Below, piece by piece: positions 9,576-17,053 of a stretch of 64,000 bases of DNA. The notes below the pieces were generated by a model, which had not been told where the DNA came from, ran no database searches, and saw only the letters and a list, made by a program, of their open reading frames with translations. The DNA lies in the NCBI RefSeq assembly GCF_003048615.2, contig NZ_CP049263.1, forward strand, positions 1,240,001 to 1,304,000, read 5' to 3'. The position numbers and the translations under genes were made by a program. This stretch comes from Campylobacter concisus. Its GTDB lineage: Bacteria > Campylobacterota > Campylobacteria > Campylobacterales > Campylobacteraceae. Positions within the stretch are counted from its first letter, which is position 1. The number at the start of each line of letters is the position of its first letter.

Positions 9576-9602
9576 TTTCAAGGGCGCAATGCCCTTGAAA
9601 TT
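9574..9602 (+). terminator. Terminator after fdhF
   Basis: A perfect 12-bp stem (AATTTCAAGGGC/GCCCTTGAAATT) with loop GCAAT overlaps the fdhF stop codon. The following tract is only weakly T-rich. The remaining bases up to 9740 show nothing I can identify. Confidence 0.7.
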
Positions 9603-9741
9603 AGTTTGCTTCACTCTCCTCGTATATCAATCATATATTCATAAATTTACTTTGTGCATCGAGCTTGTTAATATCACAGTTATGGTATATGTATCATATA
9701 TTGATTTTTGTCTCTTGTTTTTATTATAGAAAGAATGTAGA

Positions 9742-9772
9742 AAATTTGGCGCAGAAGCTCTACGCCAAATTT
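9742..9772 (-). terminator. Terminator after fdhB
   Basis: A perfect 10-bp stem (AAATTTGGCG/CGCCAAATTT) with an 11-base loop lies just after the fdhB stop on the minus strand. It ends the TorD-like/fdhA/fdhB operon, which shows that no further fdh gene follows fdhB. Confidence 0.65.
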
Positions 9773-9778
9773 ATAAAT

Positions 9779-10420
9779 TTACGCTTTTAGTTTTAGTCTG
9801 TCGCCAGCGTAGTAAGCGATCTTCCAAACAGTAGTTTGCTTTAGGTCTTTTTCGCCATAGCCTCTTGCGGTAACTCTGTCATTGTAGATTTTCTCGATCA
9901 CATCTGACTCACCAACTAACAAAGCCTTTGTAGAGCACATCGCAGCACAAACTGGCACTTTGCCCTCAGAAATTCTATCTTGTCCATATACTTCGCGCTC
10001 TTCTTCACTATTAGTTGGTAGCGGACCGCCTGCACACATGGTGCATTTATCCATTACGCCTCTTGCGCCAAACGCACCATCTTTAGGGAATTGCGGTGCG
10101 CCAAATGGGCAAGCATACAAGCAGTATCCGCAGCCTATGCAGATATCTTTATCGTGAAGCACAATGCCATCAGCTCTGATGTAGAAACAATCAACTGGGC
10201 AAACAAGCGAACAAGGCGCATCTTCGCAGTGCATACATGCGATTGACGTTGAAATTTCTTTACCAGGCATACCTTCATTTAGTGTGACGACGCGGCGTCT
10301 TCTAACGCCGATAGGCAACTCATGAGCTTCATCACACGCTACCGCGCAACCGTTGCAATCAATGCATCTATCTGTGTCGCAGTAAAATTTAAGTCTATTG
10401 TTATCGTTAAATGCGCTCAT
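9779..10420 (-). CDS. fdhB: Formate dehydrogenase iron-sulfur subunit
   Basis: FdhB carries electrons from FdhA toward the membrane cytochrome b subunit. Four cysteine clusters are visible: CIDCNGCAVAC near residue 19, CMHCEDAPCSLVCP near residue 62, CIGCGYCLYACP near residue 95, and CTMC (near residue 127) with CAAMC near residue 161. They match four [4Fe-4S] clusters. The length of 213 aa fits Campylobacter FdhB. It starts one base after the fdhA stop. The cytochrome b subunit gene fdhC, which follows fdhB in C. jejuni, is not here. Confidence 0.96.
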   Translation of the reverse strand: MSAFNDNNRLKFYCDTDRCIDCNGCAVACDEAHELPIGVRRRRVVTLNEGMPGKEISTSIACMHCEDAPCSLVCPVDCFYIRADGIVLHDKDICIGCGYCLYACPFGAPQFPKDGAFGARGVMDKCTMCAGGPLPTNSEEEREVYGQDRISEGKVPVCAAMCSTKALLVGESDVIEKIYNDRVTARGYGEKDLKQTTVWKIAYYAGDRLKLKA

Positions 10421-10421
10421 A

Positions 10422-13253
10422 TTATGCCCTTTCTATGCGGCAAAGACCGCCTTTTGTTTCTGGAATTTGAGTGACTATGTCATATCCGTAGTTTGTTACG
10501 GTATTTGCGCTCTCGCCAACTGCAAAAGGTCTTGTTCCCTCAGGGAAATTTCCAGTCATATCAACACCTTGCATATATCCAGCCCAGTGGAATGGCAAGA
10601 AGATCATATTAGGCTTAACCGATGGCACGATCCTTGCGCGAACCTTGATCTTAGTGCCCTCAGGTGAATGAACCCAAACAAAATCCCAATTTTTAATGCC
10701 ATGTTTAGCCGCTAGCTCTGGGTGGATGTCGGCAAACATCTCAGGCGTAATGCGTGATAGATACTTGCTAGCACGCGTCTCCATACCAGCACCACTGAAA
10801 TTTACGAGACGAGCTGTGATGAGGTTGATAGGGAATTCTTTTGAGAAGTCCTTACTTTGTTGCAAGCTCTTATACTTCGTATAGACGCGGTAGTGATTTG
10901 GTTTATCCTCAAAGCTTGGATATTTTTGCGCAAGATCTTGACGCTGTGAGTGGATAGGCTCTCTATGCTGAGGGATCTGATCAACAAATGTCCAAACTAT
11001 CGCTCTAGCACGTGCATTGCCGTATGGAGCTATGCCTTTTTGCATACATTTTTCAGCGATTATACCACTGCCATCAGTCGCCCATGTAGCGCCCATTTTT
11101 TCACGCTCTTCATCTGTAAGTTTTATGCCAAGAACCTCTTCGATATTTTTCTTAGTTATCTCAGGATATCCGCCATTTATCACGCCTTGTTCTGGAGCAG
11201 AGCCCATTGCAGCAAGCTGATTAACGCCGTTATGCTCTAAACCAAAGCGGTTTCTAAATCCCATACCACCTTGCATTACTGGTTTGCTTATATCATATAA
11301 ATTTGGACTACCAGGGTGCTTTTCTGTCCAGCAAGGCCATGGCAAGCCATAATACTCACCAGCTACGTCAGTGCCCTCTTTGCCCATAAGTGTTTTTTCA
11401 TCAAATTTATCCCAGTTCTCTTGGTGACGTTTTAGGCGTTCAGGTGTCCAGCCTGTAAGTCCGATGCTTTTTACGATATTTGCTATCTCGCGGGTAGCAG
11501 CTTCTGGCCACTCTATCTTGCCATCAGCGTCCCTTATAGTGCGAGTTAGCTCATCATAGAAACCTATGCGTTTAGCTAGTTCAAATAAAACTTCATGATC
11601 TGGCATGCTCTCATAAAGTGGCTTACATACTTGGCTTCTCCATTGACCACTTCTGTTTGTAGCTACGACTGTGCCGCTAGTTTCGTATTGAGTTGCTGCT
11701 GGGAGAAGATAAACGCCATCTTTTTTATTAGTGATAACGCCAGCATCATTTACAAATGGATCCATAAGCACTAAAAGCTCAAGTCCGTCAAGACCCTCTT
11801 GAACCTTTGCTTGTTGCGCAGTAGATGTTATGCCGTTACCTATAACTACAAGAGCTTTTAGGCTATCGCCTGCGTTTTCAATAGCGTCGTTGCCATCTTT
11901 GCCATCAAGCACACCAGCCCACCAGCGAGCTAGAGTAAATCCAGGCTTCATCATCCACTCTGGTTTTACGAAATTTCCTTGTAACCACTCGTAATCCACT
12001 TTCCACATTTTGGCAAAATATTTCCATGTAGCTTCGTTTTTAGCGTAGTATCCAGGCAAGCTGTCAGGTGCGTTTGCCATGTCGCTAGCGCCCTGAACGT
12101 TGTCGTGGCCTCTTAGGATGTTGCATCCGCCACCACTTACGCCCATGTTGCCAAGAACTAGTTGCAAGATCGGAGCTATACGAGTATTTGAGCTGCCTAT
12201 TGTGTGCTGAGTTAGACCCATCGCCCAAACGACTGAGCCAGGGCGGTTTTTAGCATAAATTTCTGTGATCTCTTTTAGTGTTGCAGCGCTCACTCCAGTC
12301 ACATCTTCAACGACTTCTGGTGTCCATTTTGCAGCCTCTTTACGGATCTCATCGATGCCGTATGTGCGCTCATCTATAAATTTCTTATCTTCCCAGCCAT
12401 TTTCAAAGATGAGATTCATCATGCCATACATAAATGGTATGTCTGTGCCTGGGCGAATTTGTGCGAAATAATCAGCCTTTGCCGCAGTTCTTGTGTATCT
12501 TGGATCGACAACGATTAGTTTTGCGCCATTATTCTCTTTTGCTTTTAAAAAGTGTCTAAAACCAACTGGGTGATTTACTGCTGGATTTGCGCCGATTATA
12601 AAGATAGACTTCGCGTTTTGGATATCTCCAAGGTGATTTGTCATAGCTCCATAACCCCACGTATTCGCCACACCGGCGACTGTTGCGCTATGTCAAATTC
12701 TTGCTTGGTGATCTAGGTTGTTTGTCCCAAACATCGCAGAGAATTTACTGATGTAGTAGCTCTGCTCATTGCTATCTTTTGCTGAACCCAAAAACATAAC
12801 TTGCTCTGGATTTTTCTCGCGGTAAGCTTTTAGCTTTGCGCCGATCTCGTCAAGTGCTTGCGTCATAGAGATGCGTTGCCACTTGCCGCCAACTTTTTTC
12901 ATCGGATATTTTACACGGCAGTGTGAGCGCACCATATCGATAACGTCTGCACCTTTACAGCAGTGACCACCAGCACTTACTGGGTGATCTTGTGCTACTT
13001 CTTGACGTACCCATGCACCATTTTCTACCTCTGCTAATACTCCGCATCCTACAGAGCAAACTGTGCAGACAGTTTTTACTATTTTTGAGTCTGGAAATGG
13101 GTTTGCCATCTCTTGAGCTGTTGCTTCTCTTGTGACATTGCTTGCTGCAAAGCCAGCCGCGCCACAAGTACTTGCTAATGCAGCCATTTTTAAAAACGAT
13201 CTACGACCGATGTTGTTTGGCGTAGTGTTTAATCTAGCTTCAGACATTTTCAT
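10422..13253 (-). CDS. fdhA: Periplasmic formate dehydrogenase catalytic subunit, selenoprotein (UGA at 12695-12693 = Sec187)
   Basis: FdhA oxidises formate at a Mo/W-bis-pterin centre and feeds the respiratory chain. The 943-aa product, read through an in-frame TGA, starts with a twin-arginine signal (IGRRSFLKMAALAS near residues 17-30), so it is exported folded. The [4Fe-4S] motif is CTVCSVGCGVLAEV with GGHCCKG. The active site is HQARI-Sec-HSATVAGVANTWG. The length and domain order fit FdnG-type enzymes. The gene follows a TorD-like chaperone and a small Tat protein, with fdhB after it. The C. jejuni enzyme is known to use tungsten, and tup genes lie 1 kb away. Confidence 0.97.
12665..12695 (-). 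promoter_or_regulatory. SECIS element of fdhA
   Basis: On the minus strand, after the TGA (12695-12693), TCGCC and GGCGA pair (12679-12675 with 12669-12665) around a GGTGT loop (12674-12670). The loop starts 21 nt after the U of UGA, exactly as in fdhF. I see no clear second lower stem. Confidence 0.85.
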
Positions 13254-13277
13254 CCTTTCTTAAATTTCTATCAAATT

Positions 13278-13451
13278 TTATTTTGCTTGTTTGTAGTAAA
13301 GTTCCCAGTTTTTGCTTCTTTTATAAAGCACTTCGGTCTTTTTACTCTTTCCTGATTTTAAATTTTCATTAGCATTTGCTGCTACCGCACCACTTGCTGC
13401 CACAGCGCCAACTAGACCGACTTTTTTTAGAAATTCGCGTCTATTTTGCAT
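13278..13451 (-). CDS. Small Tat-signal protein of formate dehydrogenase operons (57 aa)
   Basis: This 57-aa protein begins MQNRREFLKKVGLVGAVAAS, a complete twin-arginine signal peptide. A short mature part of about 32 residues follows, rich in Lys and ending ...RSKNWELYYKQAK. It matches the described family of formate-dehydrogenase-region Tat-target proteins, whose function is not established. Its ATG overlaps the end of the TorD-like gene by 11 bases and fdhA follows 24 bases after its stop, so all are co-transcribed. A role in assembly or export of FdhA is an inference from position. Confidence 0.88.
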   Translation of the reverse strand: MQNRREFLKKVGLVGAVAASGAVAANANENLKSGKSKKTEVLYKRSKNWELYYKQAK

Positions 13452-14136
13452 ATGTACCCTCCGTTCTTAGTTTTCTTATCCTATTTTTTTCTCTTCTTAT
13501 GCTTTCAGATCTTGAAAGACCATCGCTCTTTTTGTGGTCTATCTTGACCGGTTTTGGTGAGTTTAGTGCCACGCGCTCAAACGCGATAAATTCGTTTAGC
13601 AAAACGGCCACATCCTTGTAAATTTCACTATTTTTATGCTCATATAAATTTTCTATAAACTCATCAATGTTTGGATTTATAATATTTTTAAAAAGCTCCT
13701 CTTCGCACTCGTCAAATTTACCGATAAACTCGTTCATAAGTGTAAAGACAAAGCCCACGTTATCTTCATTCTCTTTAAATTTGCTCTCATCTCTTCTGAT
13801 GTTTGTCTTAGCTAAAATTTTACGCACATCAGCACAAACATGACCCACTTCATAACCCTCATCGTAAAAAGAGAGCGAGTTTCGAAGCGGACTTGGCGGA
13901 GTGTGAAAAATGTCATCAAATTCGGTGATCAAATTCTCTGGACTTTTTTCATTAAATTTACTTTTTATATTAGCTACAGCATGCGAGACTTCATCATTTA
14001 GGCTGTATTCTTCTATGAGATCAAGCATTTTACTAAGGCCATCAAATCTCTTTTCATCTTCACTAAATACGAAGAATTTAGAGAAAGTAGCGTAGTAAAG
14101 TTTTCTGCCAGCTGCAAATTCCTCTTTTGTGCTCAC
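13441..14136 (-). CDS. TorD/DmsD-family chaperone for formate dehydrogenase
   Basis: Members of this all-helical family bind Tat signals of molybdo/tungsto-enzymes and keep them back until the cofactor is inserted. The 231-aa protein shows the family pattern: an N-terminal R-x-x-Y-Y-x-x-F-S-x-F-F stretch near residues 11-22, the motif FxxIFHTPPSPLRNSLSFYDEGY near residues 74-95, and an EFIAFERVAL helix near residue 185. The C-terminus is very basic (SRSESIRREKNRIRKLR). It is the first gene of the fdhA operon, so FdhA is its likely client. Confidence 0.87.
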   Translation of the reverse strand: MSTKEEFAAGRKLYYATFSKFFVFSEDEKRFDGLSKMLDLIEEYSLNDEVSHAVANIKSKFNEKSPENLITEFDDIFHTPPSPLRNSLSFYDEGYEVGHVCADVRKILAKTNIRRDESKFKENEDNVGFVFTLMNEFIGKFDECEEELFKNIINPNIDEFIENLYEHKNSEIYKDVAVLLNEFIAFERVALNSPKPVKIDHKKSDGLSRSESIRREKNRIRKLRTEGTYAK

Positions 14137-14170
14137 CTTTTTCCTTAAATAGTTTTTTAACGATACCGAA

Positions 14171-14176
14171 ACTATA
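14171..14176 (-). promoter_or_regulatory. Candidate -10 box of the fdhAB operon
   Basis: On the minus strand TG is followed directly by TATAGT, 35 bases before the ATG of the TorD-like gene. No good -35 box is visible, as is usual in Campylobacter. Confidence 0.4.
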
Positions 14177-14236
14177 CAATTAATTGCCTTATTAATGTGG
14201 CTTAAAATAAAATAAATTAGAAAAGTTAAAAAAAGC

Positions 14237-14263
14237 TTAAATATGCCTTATATGCATATTTAA
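14237..14263. promoter_or_regulatory. Palindrome shared by both formate dehydrogenase units, copy 2
   Basis: Perfect 10+10-base inverted repeat (TTAAATATGC/GCATATTTAA) with a 7-base spacer, upstream of the TorD-like/fdhA/fdhB operon. It matches copy 1 at 7206-7230 in arms and spacing. Its centre (14250) is about 77 bp upstream of the candidate -10 at 14171-14176. Confidence 0.6.
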
Positions 14264-14381
14264 AAACGCTATTTTTAGGGGATTACACAAAATATGATTT
14301 TTTAGCAGGATTATTAAAATTTAGCTCTTTTTTGATATCCATTTTTATTTTTGGGCTAAATTTAAAGAGTGGGAGTAAATT

Positions 14382-15335
14382 TTACTCCAAAGCGAGCATC
14401 GAGCCATCTTCAAATTCTAAAAATACTCTCTCGCCGATCTTTGTAATTTCATCATCGTGGCTAAAAATTTTGATCAAAAAGTCGCCAACTTTGACCTTCA
14501 AAAGCTTTTCATCGCCCATGTAAAGCGAGGCTGAGTGTAAAACCCCTGAAATTTGACCCTCCCCACCTGTTTTAGAAATTTTTATCTTGCTTGGGTTGAT
14601 CGTGATCTTGCTTTTACCTTTAAAATTTGAAGGCAAATTTAACTTTGCTTCATCGCCAAAGCTTAGCACGCCACCTTCTATCTCAAAGATATTTTTGTAT
14701 TCAAACTCGCAGACCCTACCCTTGTGTAAGAAGACGCACTCATTTGCTAGCATGCTAAGCCACTTCTCGTCGTGACTTGCGATGACAAAGCCGCAGCCAT
14801 ATTTCTCGTGCATCAAATTTATAGCCTTGCTAAAGAGCTTTGAAGTGCCGATATCAACGCTATTTGTCGGCTCATCAAGCAGATAAAATGGCACCCTTAA
14901 AGAAAGTGCAAGTGCAAATGCGATGCGCTGCGTCTGACCAGAGCTTAGCTCAAAGTGGCGCTTGTTTAAAAACTTCTCATCAAGTCCTACAAGAGCGAGT
15001 GCTTCGCTAGTTCGCTCCTCAAATTCGCTTAGTAAATTTCTACTTTTTAAGATGACTTTGAAATTTTCTCTAACGCTTCTTTTTAAAAGGGTAGGCTCAG
15101 GTAGCAAAACGCAAATTTTACGCAGCATTTCAAGGCTTGGTCTATTTTCTCCCCAAAGTGAAATTTCGCCGCTATCTGGGCTTTGCAGGCGTGAGAGCAC
15201 TCTTATTAGCGTGCTTTTGCCACTGCCATTACTGCCCATTAAAGCGGTTATCTTTTTGGTATTTATATCAAGGCTTGGGATATTTAGGATCTCGCTTTTG
15301 CCGTAGCTTAGGTGTAAATTTCTTATCTTTATCAA
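14382..15335 (-). CDS. tupC: Tungstate ABC transporter ATP-binding protein
   Basis: TupC hydrolyses ATP to drive tungstate uptake through TupB. It has Walker A GSNGSGKST (near residue 34), the ABC signature ELSSGQTQRIAFALAL (near residue 137) and Walker B VPFYLLDEPT. The C-terminal 90 residues, including ITINPSKIKISKTGG, look like a TOBE/MOP-type oxyanion-sensing domain. The 317 aa fit TupC. It follows tupB after 9 bases and is divergent from tupA, the same layout as Cj1538c-Cj1540 of C. jejuni. Confidence 0.9.
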   Translation of the reverse strand: MIKIRNLHLSYGKSEILNIPSLDINTKKITALMGSNGSGKSTLIRVLSRLQSPDSGEISLWGENRPSLEMLRKICVLLPEPTLLKRSVRENFKVILKSRNLLSEFEERTSEALALVGLDEKFLNKRHFELSSGQTQRIAFALALSLRVPFYLLDEPTNSVDIGTSKLFSKAINLMHEKYGCGFVIASHDEKWLSMLANECVFLHKGRVCEFEYKNIFEIEGGVLSFGDEAKLNLPSNFKGKSKITINPSKIKISKTGGEGQISGVLHSASLYMGDEKLLKVKVGDFLIKIFSHDDEITKIGERVFLEFEDGSMLALE

Positions 15336-15344
15336 AATTTGCTC

Positions 15345-16037
15345 CTATTTGTCGAGTTTTTTGAGCGCAAAGATCGCTAAATTTACTAAAAATGCGATAA
15401 ATATCAAAACCATGGCAAGCGCTATACCCATGGCAAATTCGCCCTTGTTCGTCTCAAGCGAAACGGCTGTGGTGATCGTTCTAGTAAAATACTTGATGTT
15501 GCCACCTATCATCATCGCAACGCCCACTTCAGCCACGATCCTGCCGTATGCGGTGGCGATAACTACCATGAGAGCGTAACGCAGCTCGTAAAGCACACAG
15601 CAAACTAGCTTTGCTGGTGCAAGGCGTAAATTTAGGATAGTTAGATAGTGCTTTTTCTCCATATTTTCAACCACGCTTGCAGTAAGCGAGATGATGATAG
15701 GAAGGGCGAGCACAAACTGACCCAGCATGACTGCTTTTAGCGTAAAGAGTAAATTTAAGCTGCCAAGCGGGCCATTTCTAGTGATAAATGCGTATAAGAT
15801 AAGACCAATGGCAACTGTTGGCATGGCAAGAGCCGTGTCACTTAAAAGACGTAAAATTTTTCGGCCCCTAAAGTCATAAAAGCCAAGCATGAAACCAAGC
15901 GGAAAACCAACAATAACGGCAAGAAGTATCGACACGCTTGATGTGTAAAGTGTAGCCTTGATGGCTGAATATGTTTCAAGGTTGCCGTTTAAAAGCAGAT
16001 TAAAGGCTTCTGCAAAGCCGTTAAGTAAAAAATCCAA
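15345..16037 (-). CDS. tupB: Tungstate ABC transporter permease
   Basis: This 230-aa inner-membrane protein has about five hydrophobic segments. It carries the ABC permease EAA-type loop ending at GRIVAEVGVAMMIGGNIKYFTRTITTAVSLET, typical of the TupB/ModB/CysT group. It forms the membrane channel used by TupA and TupC. The assignment to tungstate rather than molybdate rests on the adjacent tupA and on synteny with C. jejuni. Confidence 0.9.
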   Translation of the reverse strand: MDFLLNGFAEAFNLLLNGNLETYSAIKATLYTSSVSILLAVIVGFPLGFMLGFYDFRGRKILRLLSDTALAMPTVAIGLILYAFITRNGPLGSLNLLFTLKAVMLGQFVLALPIIISLTASVVENMEKKHYLTILNLRLAPAKLVCCVLYELRYALMVVIATAYGRIVAEVGVAMMIGGNIKYFTRTITTAVSLETNKGEFAMGIALAMVLIFIAFLVNLAIFALKKLDK

Positions 16038-16049
16038 TTATTCTTTCCT

Positions 16050-16086
16050 AGCATATTTCTTAAGATTATTTTAAATGTGCTATAAT
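16050..16086 (+). promoter_or_regulatory. tupA promoter with everted half-sites
   Basis: An extended -10 (TGC then TATAAT at 16081-16086) lies in the 75-bp tupB-tupA gap. AGCATATTT (16050-16058) and AAATGTGCT (16073-16081) form an inverted pair with one mismatch. They resemble the arms of the FDH palindromes in reversed order, and the second overlaps the -10 box. AAAGGAG precedes the tupA ATG. Confidence 0.5.
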
Positions 16087-16112
16087 ATCACAATTTTTTT
16101 TAAAGGAGAAAA

Positions 16113-16931
16113 ATGAAAAAGATTATTTTAGGCTCACTAGCAGCCGCAGTTTTGGCGTTTGGCGCTGACAATGAACTAATCATGGCGACTACAACAAGTA
16201 CAGACAACACTGGCTTGCTTGATGCAATCTATCCAGCTTATAAGGCAAAAACAGGTGTTGATATAAAATGGACAGCTGTTGGTACAGGTGCAGCTCTAAA
16301 GCTTGGCGAAGACTGCAACGCTGACATACTTTTCGTTCACTCACCAAAAGTTGAGAAAGAATTTGTAGAAAAAGGTTTTGGCTTAAAGAGAAATGCCGTA
16401 ATGTACAATGACTTCGTCGTTATCGCCGATAAATCAATCGCTGATAAATTTAAAGGTAAAGATATCAAACAAAGCTTTGAACTTATTAAAAAAGATGGTA
16501 TCAAATTCTTCTCACGTGGCGACAAATCAGGCACAGATAATAAAGAAAAAGGCATCTGGAAAAAGATCGCTGGTGAAGTCCCTGAAAAAGATAGCTGGTA
16601 TATGCAAACAGGTCAAGGCATGCTAGCTACGATAAATGCTGCTGCTGAGCAAAAAGGCGTTACATTTACTGATCGCGGTACTTACATTAAATATGAAGCA
16701 AATCAAAAAGGTCATCCTGAGATGGTCATCATCAATGAGGGCGACAACGACCTTAAAAACTTCTACTCTCTAATCGCAGTAAATCCAAAACACTGCCCTA
16801 AAACTGACATCGAAAATGCAGAGAAATTTATAAAATGGGCGACAAGCGAAGAGGGTCAGAAATTTATAGGCGACTTCAAACTTCTTGATAAGCCACTTTT
16901 CACTCCAGACGCAAACACACGCAAAAACTAA
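16113..16931 (+). CDS. tupA: Tungstate-binding periplasmic protein
   Basis: TupA captures tungstate in the periplasm with very high affinity and hands it to TupB/TupC. A Sec signal peptide of about 18 residues (MKKIILGSLAAAVLAFGA) precedes the mature protein. The mature part starts with MATTTSTDNTGLLDAIYPAY and contains GTGAALKLGEDCNADILFVHSP, both close to TupA family signatures, and FSRGDKSGTDNKEKGIWKK. The 272 aa are normal. It is divergently transcribed from tupBC. Tungsten would go to the formate dehydrogenases encoded just upstream. Confidence 0.94.
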   Translation: MKKIILGSLAAAVLAFGADNELIMATTTSTDNTGLLDAIYPAYKAKTGVDIKWTAVGTGAALKLGEDCNADILFVHSPKVEKEFVEKGFGLKRNAVMYNDFVVIADKSIADKFKGKDIKQSFELIKKDGIKFFSRGDKSGTDNKEKGIWKKIAGEVPEKDSWYMQTGQGMLATINAAAEQKGVTFTDRGTYIKYEANQKGHPEMVIINEGDNDLKNFYSLIAVNPKHCPKTDIENAEKFIKWATSEEGQKFIGDFKLLDKPLFTPDANTRKN

Positions 16932-16934
16932 CAG

Positions 16935-16975
16935 AGTTTCTAGGGATACAAAGTTGTCCCTAGAAACTTTATTTT
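16935..16975 (+). terminator. Terminator after tupA
   Basis: A perfect 12-bp stem (AGTTTCTAGGGA with TCCCTAGAAACT, loop of 10) is followed by TTATTTTTAC, a classic Rho-independent terminator. Confidence 0.85.
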
Positions 16976-17053
16976 TACTCCTGTTAGACTAAGATTGAGG
17001 TTTATAAAATTATTTTAATACCCATATTACTTTTTATAGCCTTACAAAAAATG

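Noticed and set aside
9603-9740. Small RNA or gene between the two convergent FDH units
   Set aside because: AT-rich with imperfect TATATCA-type repeats, but no open frame with a ribosome-binding site and no clear fold.
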